DNA of 64,000 bases, taken from the NCBI GenBank assembly GCA_003990705.1, contig AP018318.1, positions 4,901,501-4,965,500 of the forward strand. Reading direction: 5' to 3'. The notes beneath the pieces are model-generated. The model had not been told where the DNA came from. It saw nothing but the letters and a program-made list of their open reading frames with translations, and ran no database searches. How positions within the stretch are numbered: position 1 is the first letter of the stretch; the number at the start of each line of letters is the position of its first letter. This document shows, one piece after another, positions 26,753 through 35,921 of this stretch. The position numbers were made by a program, and so were the translations under genes. The DNA comes from Nostoc sp. HK-01. Its GTDB lineage: Bacteria > Cyanobacteriota > Cyanobacteriia > Cyanobacteriales > Nostocaceae.

Positions 26753-26782
26753 CTTAACCTTCCGTTTACCTATACGTCTCTC
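26753..26782 (+). promoter_or_regulatory. Pho box upstream of pstS
   Basis: CTTAACCT, GTTTACCT and CGTCTCTC are separated by exactly 3 bp each, matching the 8-bp direct-repeat pattern bound by the cyanobacterial SphR/PhoB regulator. It lies 54 bp before the pstS ATG, so phosphate starvation should induce the operon. Confidence 0.8.
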
Positions 26783-26836
26783 CTTTAGGATTATCGTAGA
26801 AGCGCTAACCTGGAAAGTTACTGAAAATTAACACAG

Positions 26837-28018
26837 ATGCTCTCACGTCTACATGCAATAAAAAATAACCGTCTTGCCTCTTCAACAGCAGTGTTATTAC
26901 TGACATTAAGTCTAGCTGCTTGTGGCGGACAGCAAGGTTCTGACAGTTCTGCTACCAAGGAAGCACCTACCGGCACGGCGCAAGATGCTACAGCTTCCAG
27001 TCCAGCTAAATTAGATTTGGGCGGCAACGTTTCCTTAACAGGTGCAGGAGCTTCTTTTCCCGCACCACTATATACAAGTTGGTTCACTGAGTTAAACAAA
27101 AAATATCCCAGTTTACAAGTCAACTATCAGTCTGTGGGTAGTGGTGCTGGGGTTGAGCAATTCATCAAAGGTACTGTCGATTTTGGTGCCAGCGACGTAG
27201 CGATGAAAGATGAGGAAATTCAGAAAGTTCCTCAAGATAAAGGCGCAATTTTGTTACCGATGACAGCCGGTAGTATTGTCCTCGCTTACAACTTACCAGA
27301 TGTTGCCGAACTGAAGTTACCACGAGCAGTTTACACCGATATTTTATTAGGCAAAATTAAAAACTGGAACGACCCCAAAATCAAAGCAGCTAACCCAGAC
27401 GCTAAGTTACCTGACCAAGCAATTACAATTGTCCATCGTTCAGATGGTAGTGGTACTACAGGCGTATTTACCAAACACCTCAGCGCCATCAGTCCAGAAT
27501 GGAAAACTAAAATTGGTGATGGTAAAACTGTTAACTGGCCAGTAGGTGTCGGTGGTAAGGGTAATGAAGGTGTAACCGCCCAAATTCAACAAACTCAAGG
27601 CTCTATTGGTTACGTTGAATATGGTTACGCGAAACAAAATAATCTCAAATATGCGGCTTTAGAAAACAAAGGTGGCAAATTTGTTGTCCCTACAGAAGAA
27701 TCAGCCGCTAAAACTTTAGAAGCAGTAACTCTGCCAGAAAATCTCCGTGCCTTTATCACCGACCCAGAAGGTGCAGATTCTTATCCGATTGTTACCTACT
27801 CTTGGATTTTAGCTTACAAGAAATATAGCGATCCTGCAAAAGCTAAAGCAGTGGAAGCTATGATTGAGTATGGTTTAACCGAAGGTCAGAAATTAGCTCC
27901 AGAATTAGGTTATGTTCCTCTACCGCAAAACGTTTTGCAGAAAGTAGCAACTGCGGCTGACCAAATTAGCCCAGACTACAAAATTGCGATTAGTGGTAGC
28001 ACTAGTGCCAGCAAATAA
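26837..28018 (+). CDS. pstS: Phosphate ABC transporter, substrate-binding lipoprotein PstS
   Basis: 393 residues. A lipoprotein signal ends in LSLAAC with the lipidated cysteine at residue 29, followed by a Ser/Ala/Thr-rich tether. The phosphate-binding loops are present: TGAGASFPAPLYTSWF, GSGAGVEQFIKGTVDFGASD and HRSDGSGTTGVFTKHLS. It captures inorganic phosphate in the periplasm and hands it to PstC/PstA. It is the first gene of pstSCAB, behind a Pho box. The 187-bp gap before pstC contains TGAGACATC (28043) and its reverse complement about 70 bases later, a possible mRNA processing or attenuation hairpin that would raise PstS over the channel subunits. Confidence 0.95.
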   Translation: MLSRLHAIKNNRLASSTAVLLLTLSLAACGGQQGSDSSATKEAPTGTAQDATASSPAKLDLGGNVSLTGAGASFPAPLYTSWFTELNKKYPSLQVNYQSVGSGAGVEQFIKGTVDFGASDVAMKDEEIQKVPQDKGAILLPMTAGSIVLAYNLPDVAELKLPRAVYTDILLGKIKNWNDPKIKAANPDAKLPDQAITIVHRSDGSGTTGVFTKHLSAISPEWKTKIGDGKTVNWPVGVGGKGNEGVTAQIQQTQGSIGYVEYGYAKQNNLKYAALENKGGKFVVPTEESAAKTLEAVTLPENLRAFITDPEGADSYPIVTYSWILAYKKYSDPAKAKAVEAMIEYGLTEGQKLAPELGYVPLPQNVLQKVATAADQISPDYKIAISGSTSASK

Positions 28019-28205
28019 CATTTAAAAATCACGAAAACTGAGTGAGACATCTATAGTCAAAAATTGATTTAATTAATAGTAAATGAAAAAACATTGCTAT
28101 TAAAAATCATTTGCTGATGTCTCAATTTCTTAAAACTTTTGGCGACTTGACTACGCTGGTTTGCTCTCACATTTTTCTCTGATTTAATCTATAAAGTCAG
28201 TATTC

Positions 28206-29156
28206 ATGGCTACAAATTCTCAAAATTTGTCATCAGCAATTAAGAATCGCTCCGATATTGGTAAGTCTTTAGATCGGGGTTTTATCTGGCTGACTCGGAT
28301 TTTTGCTCTAGCAGTTGCTGCAACTTTATTATGGATTGCTATACAAGTTGCCATTGGCGCTTGGCCTGCTATCCAAAAGTTTGGTCTGAGCTTTTTAGCA
28401 AACAGTACTTGGAACCCAGTTAAGGATGAATATGGGGTATTACCTCAAGTTTATGGAACTATAATTAGTTCGCTGATTGGGTTACTAATTGCTGTACCAA
28501 TAGGCGTTGGCACTGCTATTTTATTAAGTGAAAATTTTCTGCCAGCCAAAGTTAGACTAGTGCTAGTATTCTTGGTAGAACTTCTGGCCGCTATTCCTAG
28601 CGTTGTTTATGGAGTATGGGGAATTTTTGTCTTAATTCCCATTTTAAACAACATAGGTAGATGGTTGAATACCTATTTTGGGTGGTTTCCGCTTTTTAGC
28701 ACGCCTCCCACTGGGCCAGGAATGTTACCGGCGGGGATTATTTTGGCAATTATGACTTTGCCAATTATTACAGCTATTTCTAGAGATGCTTTGATTTCTG
28801 TTCCATCTAGTTTACGTCAAGCATCTATAGGGTTAGGTGCAACACGTTGGGAAACGATTTTTCAGGTTTTGATTCCAGCAGCTTTTTCTGGGATTGTTAG
28901 TGCTGTAATGTTAGCACTTGGTCGGGCAATGGGAGAGACAATGGCGGTGACAATGTTGATTGGTAATTCCAACAAAATTAGTGCATCACTATTAGCCCCA
29001 GCCAATACAATTTCTTCTTTATTAGCAAATCAATTTGCCGAAGCTAGTGGTTTGCAAGTGGCAGCTTTAATGTATGCTGCTTTAGTTCTATTTGTCTTAA
29101 CACTGATAGTCAATATTTTGGCAGAGTTCATCGTTCTCCGAGTCAAGCGAGTGTAG
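28206..29156 (+). CDS. pstC: Phosphate ABC transporter permease PstC
   Basis: 316 residues with six membrane helices. Recognisable segments are EYGVLPQVYGTIISSLIGLL, the ELLAAIPSVVYGVWGIF loop and the EAA-type motif SLRQASIGLGATRWETIFQVLIP (first 20 residues are diagnostic), which contacts PstB, followed by ALGRAMGETMAVTMLIGN. It forms the phosphate channel with PstA. ATG 28206. Only 20 bp separate it from the pstA ATG used here, so the two are cotranslated. Confidence 0.95.
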   Translation: MATNSQNLSSAIKNRSDIGKSLDRGFIWLTRIFALAVAATLLWIAIQVAIGAWPAIQKFGLSFLANSTWNPVKDEYGVLPQVYGTIISSLIGLLIAVPIGVGTAILLSENFLPAKVRLVLVFLVELLAAIPSVVYGVWGIFVLIPILNNIGRWLNTYFGWFPLFSTPPTGPGMLPAGIILAIMTLPIITAISRDALISVPSSLRQASIGLGATRWETIFQVLIPAAFSGIVSAVMLALGRAMGETMAVTMLIGNSNKISASLLAPANTISSLLANQFAEASGLQVAALMYAALVLFVLTLIVNILAEFIVLRVKRV

Positions 29157-29176
29157 CTGAGTTGTGGGTTAAATTT

Positions 29177-30058
29177 ATGGTTTCTCATTATCCAGAAAGG
29201 AGTTTAACTAGTGCCTCTATGTCGCCTCGGACACTGTTTAATACAACGATGACTGGGGTAGCATTTATCTGTGGAGTTTTGGCACTTGTGCCTTTGGTGG
29301 CAGTACTTTCTTATGTTATAATTAAAGGTTTTGGCAGTCTTAATTTTAGTATTTTCACTGAATTGCCTCCCGCACCGCTGAGAAAAGGCGGAGGTTTTGG
29401 GAATGCAATTGTGGGAACGTTGCTGATGGTAGGAATTGCGTCCTTAATTAGCATTCCGTTAGGTGTGATTGCCGCAATTTATCTAACTGAGTTTAGTTCT
29501 GGTAAAATAGCTAGGTGGGTACGTTTTGCGACTAATGTCTTGAGTGGAGTGCCTTCCATTATTGCTGGGGTATTCGCTTATGGAATTGTGGTTTTGACAT
29601 TAGTGAGGCTGAACCTAGGATCATATTCAGCTATTGGCGGAGGGTTTGCTTTGGCAATTTTGATGTTGCCAATTATTGTGAAAACGACTGATGAAGCTTT
29701 ACAGCTAGTATCGAATGATTTACGGCAAGCATCTGTAGGTTTAGGTGCAACTAACTTTCAAACTGTGACACAAGTTGTATTGCCAGCTGCATTACCAGCG
29801 ATTGTCACTGGATCAACTTTGGCGATCGCCAGAGCCTCTGGTGAAACGGCACCGTTGCTATTTACCGCTTTGTTTTCTACCTTCTGGCCAAATAGCTTGT
29901 TCCAACCAACAGCGTCCCTAGCCGTTTTGGTTTTTAATTTTGCGATTTCTCCATTTCAAAATTGGCAGTCGTTAGCTTGGGCAGCATCTTTGATATTGGT
30001 GTTAATGGTTTTAATCACCAGTATTTTTGCTCGCTGGGCAACTCGCCAAAAAGCCTGA
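29177..30058 (+). CDS. pstA: Phosphate ABC transporter permease PstA
   Basis: About 293 residues from ATG 29177. An upstream TTG 29162 and a downstream ATG 29219 are alternatives. An AAAGGAG at 29196-29202 lies 16 bases before ATG 29219, rather far for normal initiation. Six membrane helices, with GGFGNAIVGTLLMVGIASLI, the GVPSIIAGVFAYG loop, SNDLRQASVGLGATNFQTVT for PstB docking and ARASGETAPLLFTALF. It pairs with PstC in the channel. It is followed by a hairpin and then pstB. Confidence 0.93.
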   Translation: MVSHYPERSLTSASMSPRTLFNTTMTGVAFICGVLALVPLVAVLSYVIIKGFGSLNFSIFTELPPAPLRKGGGFGNAIVGTLLMVGIASLISIPLGVIAAIYLTEFSSGKIARWVRFATNVLSGVPSIIAGVFAYGIVVLTLVRLNLGSYSAIGGGFALAILMLPIIVKTTDEALQLVSNDLRQASVGLGATNFQTVTQVVLPAALPAIVTGSTLAIARASGETAPLLFTALFSTFWPNSLFQPTASLAVLVFNFAISPFQNWQSLAWAASLILVLMVLITSIFARWATRQKA

Positions 30059-30081
30059 ATCAAGTCTGAAGTATGAAATAA

Positions 30082-30107
30082 AAAACACCATTGATGATGG
30101 GTGTTTT
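30082..30107 (+). terminator. Hairpin between pstA and pstB
   Basis: AAAACACC and GGTGTTTT pair around ATTGATGATG and continue into ATT. It may partly stop transcription or protect the upstream message between pstA and pstB. Confidence 0.5.
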
Positions 30108-30185
30108 ATTTCTGCCAAAAAATTCAGTCAATTACCCAAATAGCAAAGTTGCATTACTGTCTCAAAAACTTACATTAGACTTTTT

Positions 30186-30992
30186 ATGGCTACTAACATT
30201 AGCACATTGAATAGTACAGACACCGTATTACGCACAGAAAATCTAAACGTTTATTACGGCAAATTTTTAGCTTTGCAGAATATTTGGCTAGATATACCCA
30301 AAAATAAGGTGACAGCCTTTATCGGGCCTTCTGGCTGTGGTAAAAGTACACTGCTAAGATGCTATAACCGTCTCAATGATTTGATTGATTCATTTAGAGC
30401 CGAAGGTCAAGTTTTTTATTACGGGAAAAACTTATACGCATCTGATATTGACCCAGTAGAGGTGCGGCGCAGAATTGGGATGGTATTTCAAAGACCAAAC
30501 CCATTCCCAAAATCAATTTATGACAATATTACTTTTGGTGCCAAAATTAATGGCTACAAAGGTAACTTAGATGAATTAGTAGAAAAAAGTTTGCGCCAAG
30601 CTGCGTTGTGGGATGAAGTTAAAGATAAACTCCGCCAAAGTGGTTCATCTTTGTCTGGTGGACAGCAACAAAGATTATGTATTGCTAGAGCGATCGCAGT
30701 TCAACCAGAAATTATTCTCATGGATGAACCTTGTGCAGCTTTAGATCCTATATCTACATTGCGGGTTGAAGAGTTAATTCATGAACTAAAAGAGCAATAT
30801 ACAATTGTGATCGTTACTCACAATATGCAGCAAGCGGCGCGGGTTTCTGATAAAACCGCCTTTTTTAACGTGCGTCCTACAGAAACAGGTGGACGGATTG
30901 GCTATTTAGTAGAGTACGACGCAACAGAAGTTATTTTCAATAATCCTAAGCAAGAAGATACCCGCGATTACGTTAGCGGTAGATTTGGTTAA
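30186..30992 (+). CDS. pstB: Phosphate ABC transporter ATP-binding protein PstB
   Basis: 268 residues, the normal PstB length. Walker [21 protein letters not shown], the PstB-specific [16 protein letters not shown], signature [16 protein letters not shown], Walker [15 protein letters not shown] and H-loop [18 protein letters not shown] are present. It powers phosphate import by hydrolysing ATP at the cytoplasmic face of PstCA. Last gene of the operon; no phoU follows. The gap of 127 bp after pstA includes a hairpin, so weaker or separate expression is possible. Confidence 0.95.
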   Translation: MATNISTLNSTDTVLRTENLNVYYGKFLALQNIWLDIPKNKVTAFIGPSGCGKSTLLRCYNRLNDLIDSFRAEGQVFYYGKNLYASDIDPVEVRRRIGMVFQRPNPFPKSIYDNITFGAKINGYKGNLDELVEKSLRQAALWDEVKDKLRQSGSSLSGGQQQRLCIARAIAVQPEIILMDEPCAALDPISTLRVEELIHELKEQYTIVIVTHNMQQAARVSDKTAFFNVRPTETGGRIGYLVEYDATEVIFNNPKQEDTRDYVSGRFG

Positions 30993-31027
30993 ATATTGCA
31001 ATTGAATTAAATATTTTCCGAATTGAG

Positions 31028-31062
31028 AATTAGGTATGCGGCGCATATCTAATTTTATTTTT
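31028..31062 (+). terminator. Terminator after pstB
   Basis: AATTAGGTATGC and GCATATCTAATT pair over 12 bp (one G-T) around GGC, followed by TTATTTTTT. It lies 36 bp after the pstB stop and ends the pst operon. Confidence 0.85.
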
Positions 31063-31095
31063 TATAGACTTTGATTTTTCAGAATCAAAAGGCTC

Positions 31096-31128
31096 AGATC
31101 CCCGACTTCTTCAAGAAGTCGGGGATCT
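31096..31128. repeat. Dispersed palindrome, copy 1
   Basis: AGATCCCCGACTTCTT and its exact reverse complement are separated by one base, giving a 33-bp near-perfect palindrome. Similar elements lie at 56381-56413 (15-bp arms), 45324-45353 (imperfect) and around 44142-44178 (decayed). Confidence 0.8.
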
Positions 31129-31241
31129 TGTTGCTCACGAGAATAACATCCTCAATAAATGTAGGATGGTTACTAAGCATGACTTAACCATAGAAAATTA
31201 AGTTGTGACTATCTTCATCTCCAATCTCTCGTAAATTCCGC

Positions 31242-32840
31242 ATGGCTCGCATCTCCAAATTAACCTTTGATCGCGGTACATTAATTCTGCATCCACCACC
31301 ACGCGGTAAAGCTTGGATGGATTATGCTACGTGGGACGATCGCGTGGAAAAATTTCGGATTCCGGCGATGCGTTATCGTGCTTTAGTTGAAGCACTACAA
31401 GGAGAAGAAGTCGATTTTATTGATGAGGCGAAGGAATTTTATCCGCTAGAGTTGATTGCAAGTTTGGAAATGGAACCTTATCCCCACCAAAGTGAGGCTT
31501 TAGCTGCTTGGAAATTGGCGGGAAGACAAGGTGTAGTTGTGCTACCAACGGCGGCGGGAAAAACTTATCTGGCGCAGATGGCGATGCAAGCGACACCGCG
31601 CACAACGTTGATTGTTGTGCCAACTTTGGATTTGATGCATCAGTGGTATGCACATTTAGTGGCGGCGTTCCCCGATGCAGAAGTGGGATTATTAGGGGGT
31701 GGTTCGCGGGATAAGTCACCCATATTAGTAGCGACTTATGACAGTGCAGCGATTCATGCAGAAGCTTTGGGGAATAAATATGCTTTGATTGTGTTTGACG
31801 AGTGTCATCACTTACCCACCGATTTTAGTAAAGTGATTGCAGAATATGCGATCGCCCCTTATCGTTTAGGATTATCAGCCACACCAGAACGCACCGATGG
31901 TAAACACGCTGATTTGAATATTTTGATTGGACGAGAAGTATATCGTAAACGCGCTGAAGATTTAGCAGGGAAAGCCTTAGCCGAACATGAAATTGTCCAA
32001 ATTAAGGTGAAATTATCGCAGATTGAGCGCGAAAGATACAATCAATTAATTCAAACTCGCAATGATTTTTTACGCCAATCGAAGATTTCTTTGGGGAGTA
32101 TTCAAGGTTGGCAAATGTTTGTGCAGATGAGTGCGCGATCGCAAGCTGGCCGTAGAGCGATGTTAGCACACCGTGAAGCCAAAGAAATCGCTTTAGGAAC
32201 TGATGGCAAGTTGCGAATTTTAGCTGATTTATTAGCGACACATTATCCTGAGCGCGTGTTAATTTTCACGGCTGATAACGCGACGGTTTATAAAATATCT
32301 CAAGACTTATTAATTCCGGCAATTACTCATCAAACTCCAGTCAAAGAACGTCATGAAATATTAACTAAATTTCGGGAAGGTGAATATAATACTTTGATTG
32401 CTTCTCATGTGTTGAATGAAGGTGTTGATGTTCCGGCGGCTTCTGTGGCAATTATTCTTTCGGGAACTGGTTCGACAAGAGAATATGTGCAGCGTTTGGG
32501 GAGGATTTTACGTAAGGGAAATGTGGAAAATAAACAAGCGATTTTATATGAGGTAATCGCAGAAGATACGAGTGAAGAAGGGACTTCGGCAAGGCGGCGA
32601 GGGGATAATAAAGCAGGGGAAGCAGAGGTAGCAGAGGGAGACAAAAAGCAGAGAGGAAATTTGCAGGTTGTGTATGGTACCGGAAAGGAAAAAAGTTTAA
32701 AGGCTGCGGAACAATTAGAAATTCATTATTCAATCCAAAATCCAAAATCCAAAATCCAAAATTCAGAAGATGTTACCAACGGAGTTACTAAGCCATCGCC
32801 TAAACGGAGAAGAAATCATTCCGAAAAGACTGAAGATTGA
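31242..32840 (+). CDS. XPB/Rad25-like superfamily 2 DNA helicase
   Basis: 532 residues. An N-terminal region (1-80) resembles the XPB damage-recognition part. Helicase motifs follow: Q-like PYPHQSEALAAW, Walker A VLPTAAGKTYLA, VPTLDLMHQW, DEAH-box variant FDECHH, LSATPERTDG, then VLIFTADNAT, LIASHVLNEGVDVPAAS and RLGRILRKG in the second RecA domain. This set is that of XPB helicases, which open DNA in repair. In archaea XPB partners the nuclease Bax1, whose homologue overlaps this gene's end by 71 bp. The C-terminal tail contains unusual low-complexity insertions: AGEAEVAEGDKKQ and the repeat-encoded IQNPKSKIQNSE. Role in repair is inference from the family. Confidence 0.88.
   Translation: MARISKLTFDRGTLILHPPPRGKAWMDYATWDDRVEKFRIPAMRYRALVEALQGEEVDFIDEAKEFYPLELIASLEMEPYPHQSEALAAWKLAGRQGVVVLPTAAGKTYLAQMAMQATPRTTLIVVPTLDLMHQWYAHLVAAFPDAEVGLLGGGSRDKSPILVATYDSAAIHAEALGNKYALIVFDECHHLPTDFSKVIAEYAIAPYRLGLSATPERTDGKHADLNILIGREVYRKRAEDLAGKALAEHEIVQIKVKLSQIERERYNQLIQTRNDFLRQSKISLGSIQGWQMFVQMSARSQAGRRAMLAHREAKEIALGTDGKLRILADLLATHYPERVLIFTADNATVYKISQDLLIPAITHQTPVKERHEILTKFREGEYNTLIASHVLNEGVDVPAASVAIILSGTGSTREYVQRLGRILRKGNVENKQAILYEVIAEDTSEEGTSARRRGDNKAGEAEVAEGDKKQRGNLQVVYGTGKEKSLKAAEQLEIHYSIQNPKSKIQNSEDVTNGVTKPSPKRRRNHSEKTED
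32735..32762 (+). repeat. Heptameric short tandem repeat (CCAAAAT)4 inside the helicase gene
   Basis: Four copies of CCAAAAT in a row encode part of the helicase tail and end 8 bp before the start of the DUF790 gene. Such heptamers (STRRs) normally lie between genes in filamentous cyanobacteria. Their presence here may have moved the helicase stop codon into the next gene. Confidence 0.85.
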
Positions 32841-33984
32841 TGATAAACATTTGGCGTTGACCAACGAATTAATTGCTTGTTTTCAAGCAGCGCAAGGTAA
32901 AACTCAAGGGGAGTTAGACAAGCTGCTTTTAGATTTGGAAGGTGACGCTACAGATTATCGGATAAAGCGGGGATTAGCTTATATTATTAAAAGCAATTTT
33001 TGTACTTTTGAAGTGGTGAGTCCTTTAGAACCACCGATGTTAAGAGAACGGGTGTTTGCATTGGCGGCTCAGTCAGTTGCGCGTCAGGACTCAACCCAAG
33101 CTACTTTAAACAAAATTGCTGATGAATTAAGTCAAGAATTAGAGCGAGAAGTTTTGTTAGAACAAGTGCGTACTGGGTTATATGCTGACTTATCAGAAAA
33201 TAAAATTTTGACGCAATTTGATACACCTTCGGCTGTAGATATCTTAAATAGATATAATTTGTCGCAGGTGCAGGGAATTTTTTATAAAGCTAGTCAATTA
33301 GTATTAAATGCTCATCGCAATGTACCGGGAGAATATAAGCTATTATTTCGCTATTTAAAATTGTTTCAATTAATGGCTTATATAGAAGGTGATGCTGACC
33401 ACGGGTTTACAATTACAGTTGATGGGCCGACGAGTTTATTTAATCCTAGTACGCGTTATGGGTTAGCGATCGCTAAATTAATTCCGGCTTTACTGCATGT
33501 CACCAAATGGAGTCTGTCAGCAACATTACAAACCCGTGATGCTTACACAGATACTTGGAAAATTGGCAGATTTACCCTCAATTCCGAATGTGGTTTAGTA
33601 TCGCACTATTCTAAAGGTAAACCTTACGATAGTATGCTAGAAGCTTCTTTTGCTGATAAATGGGATGCTTTAAAAACAGATTGGGTGCTGGAGAGAGAAG
33701 TTGATTTAATCCCCATTCCTGGTAGTGTGATGATTCCTGATTTCCGCTTAGTGCATCCTAATGGACGGGAATTTTTATTAGAAATTGTTGGTTATTGGCG
33801 ACCAGAATATTTACAAAAAAAGTTTTCTCAGGTGCGGCGTGCAGGATGTGATAATTTGATTTTGGCAATTTCAGAACGGCTGAATTTGGAAAAAGCAGGG
33901 GTGAAATTAAATGATGTACCTGCAAGAATCGTATGGTTTAAAGATAAGTTATTACCCAAGGCTGTGTTAGCAGTGATGGATTAA
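32770..33984 (+). CDS. DUF790 / Bax1-like nuclease
   Basis: 404 residues. It opens MLPTELLSHRLNGEEIIPKRL and has the DUF790 core with GLAYIIKSNFCTFE and SVDGPTS-like ITVDGPTSLFNPSTRYG. The C-terminal part holds a PD-(D/E)xK-type nuclease signature: VMIPDFRLVHPNG then FLLEIVGYWRPEYL. DUF790 includes Bax1, which binds archaeal XPB and cuts DNA at bubble structures. The ATG lies 71 bp inside the helicase gene in another frame, so the two are translationally linked and probably form one complex. Nuclease activity here is inferred from the family and motifs. Confidence 0.85.
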   Translation: MLPTELLSHRLNGEEIIPKRLKIDDKHLALTNELIACFQAAQGKTQGELDKLLLDLEGDATDYRIKRGLAYIIKSNFCTFEVVSPLEPPMLRERVFALAAQSVARQDSTQATLNKIADELSQELEREVLLEQVRTGLYADLSENKILTQFDTPSAVDILNRYNLSQVQGIFYKASQLVLNAHRNVPGEYKLLFRYLKLFQLMAYIEGDADHGFTITVDGPTSLFNPSTRYGLAIAKLIPALLHVTKWSLSATLQTRDAYTDTWKIGRFTLNSECGLVSHYSKGKPYDSMLEASFADKWDALKTDWVLEREVDLIPIPGSVMIPDFRLVHPNGREFLLEIVGYWRPEYLQKKFSQVRRAGCDNLILAISERLNLEKAGVKLNDVPARIVWFKDKLLPKAVLAVMD

Positions 33985-34076
33985 ATATCTGTGTATTCTT
34001 TCATTCAAAATACCCAAAAAGTGACACAAAAAGGATAAATATTTTTCGTAAGTAGTTTAAGCAAAATATGTTCGGA

Positions 34077-34107
34077 CAAAGGCGCTAAAAAAAACTTTGC
34101 GCCTTTG
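34077..34107. terminator. Hairpin between convergent DUF790 and crtO genes
   Basis: CAAAGGCGC and GCGCCTTTG pair perfectly around a 13-base A-rich loop. It lies between two convergent stop codons (33984 and 34121) and can serve both strands, though the long T/A run sits in the loop instead of after the stem. Confidence 0.5.
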
Positions 34108-34120
34108 CTCGAAATTATTC

Positions 34121-35815
34121 TTAAACAATCCCAAACACAGACCCGACAGTTGATTTAATCGAATCTCTAGCATCCTTTAAAGTTTGAGTAATTGGATGTT
34201 TAGATTGTAAAAATACCCGCGCACAATTGCGTCCTGGCATTCCAGAAATCGAACCACCTGGATGAGTACCCGCACCAGTTAAGAACAAATTTTCAATGGG
34301 GGTTTTGTAGTTGGCGATTTCCGGTAAGGGACGGAAAAATACCATCTGATCTAGGGTCATATCAACGTGGTAGTAATTGCCTTTATATGCACCTAATCTT
34401 TCACCTAATTCTGCCGGACTTTCTACTCGTCTAGCAATAGTCGCTGTTTTGACATTAGGTGCATAAGTAGCCAACTTATCAACTACTTTGTCTGCAACTT
34501 GATTTTTCAATTCATCAGTCCAACCAGTACCTCTTAAGCCTGTACCTTCTGCACCAGCAATTTGATAAGGTGCAAAAAACTCAATCCAGACTGTATGTTT
34601 ACCAGGAGGTGCTAATGTGGGGTCAAGGTAACTCGGCATCACCACATACATTGATGGATCAGAGTCTGGGATTTCTCCCAAGGTACACTTACTATGAGCC
34701 TGTTCCACATGAGCCACAGAATCAGCAATTAAGATAGAACCCACAAGATACTCATCTTTGTGCGCGTGGAAAGGAAAGCGCAGAGGTTCATCTAAAGCCA
34801 AATCTATTTTGAGGATGGTTTCGTTGTTGTTGACAATGCGGCGTTCTAATCTTTCCCACAAATCAGGATCGGCTGAGTCAATATCGCTTTTATCGGTCAT
34901 TTGTAAAAACAACCGCTTGGCATCGATATTAGAAATTACACCGTATTTCGCCCGATATTCTGTGCCACCAGCAACGCGTACACCAGCAGCTTTCCCATCA
35001 TCAATCAACACTTTTTCTACGTGCTGATCTGTGAGAATTACACCGCCTTTACTAGTGACTAAATTCACCAAAGCTTTGACTAATGCACCAGTTCCACCAC
35101 GCGGTCTAGCCATACCAGGATTATGACGCATTGCCATCATAATTGCACCAATACCAAGAGTTTTTTGTGATGGTGGCGCACCTAATTCTGCTGCTAATCT
35201 TGCCAATGGTGCTTTTAAAAATTCTGAATCAAACCACTCATTGAGTAAATCTTCAGCACTGGTTAGCATGGTACGAACAAAATCTAATGTTTTGTTTGGT
35301 GAACCAATAACTGAGAATAAATCTTTGAGTTTGGTAATGTCGTAGTTACCAACAATATCGATGATTGATTTTGGTGGTGCATTAAACATAGGAATCATTG
35401 CGCCTAATGCCCGTTGCCAATACTCAGTAAATTCGGCATATTTTTTAGCATCACGTTCACTATAACGGGCGATTTCTGCACAAGTTTTTTCTAATGATTT
35501 ATGTGCTAGAAAATACTTGCCATCGGGATGAGGGCAGAAAACTACTGGATCACATTCGAGATATTCTAAGCCGTATTTTTTCAGTTCTAATTCTTCAACT
35601 ACTGGCCCTAAGTGAATAAATTCGTGGTCAATAGCACACAAATTAAATTTAAATCCGGGGGCTTCTTTGGGTAAACATTCTTCCGTGGTTGCTGCACCAC
35701 CAGGGACAGAACGTTTTTCTAAAAGTAGGACGCTATAACCAGCTTTGAGCAAATATGCTGCACAAACTAGTCCGTTATGTCCTGCGCCGATAATTACAAC
35801 ATCATATTCTTGCAT
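34121..35815 (-). CDS. crtO: Beta-carotene ketolase, CrtO type
   Basis: 564 residues. The FAD-binding motif is VVIIGAGHNGLVCAAYLLKAG, of which the GAGHNG core is diagnostic, followed by VLLLEKRSVPGGAATTEE. The C-terminus has FLTGAGTHPGGSISGMPGRNCA. This is the phytoene-desaturase-like class that in Synechocystis and Nostoc introduces a 4-keto group into beta-carotene, giving echinenone. Length and the CAIDHEFIHLGPVVEELEL segment agree with the cyanobacterial CrtO group. It acts at membranes. A related but distinct FAD enzyme is at 19953. Start ATG 35815 is clear. Other retinol-saturase-like activities cannot be excluded. Confidence 0.82.
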   Translation of the reverse strand: MQEYDVVIIGAGHNGLVCAAYLLKAGYSVLLLEKRSVPGGAATTEECLPKEAPGFKFNLCAIDHEFIHLGPVVEELELKKYGLEYLECDPVVFCPHPDGKYFLAHKSLEKTCAEIARYSERDAKKYAEFTEYWQRALGAMIPMFNAPPKSIIDIVGNYDITKLKDLFSVIGSPNKTLDFVRTMLTSAEDLLNEWFDSEFLKAPLARLAAELGAPPSQKTLGIGAIMMAMRHNPGMARPRGGTGALVKALVNLVTSKGGVILTDQHVEKVLIDDGKAAGVRVAGGTEYRAKYGVISNIDAKRLFLQMTDKSDIDSADPDLWERLERRIVNNNETILKIDLALDEPLRFPFHAHKDEYLVGSILIADSVAHVEQAHSKCTLGEIPDSDPSMYVVMPSYLDPTLAPPGKHTVWIEFFAPYQIAGAEGTGLRGTGWTDELKNQVADKVVDKLATYAPNVKTATIARRVESPAELGERLGAYKGNYYHVDMTLDQMVFFRPLPEIANYKTPIENLFLTGAGTHPGGSISGMPGRNCARVFLQSKHPITQTLKDARDSIKSTVGSVFGIV

Positions 35816-35921
35816 ATTTGTATTTTAGAATAAAGTGGCTTGTTAATAGTACAAAGGGTTAAAAGAAATGACAATCTTGATAATTGATTAATTTTTTGCT
35901 GTAAATTTTACATATAATAAT

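Noticed and set aside
31417-31719. 100-codon minus-strand ORF within the helicase gene
   Set aside because: Antisense to conserved helicase motifs; no features of its own.
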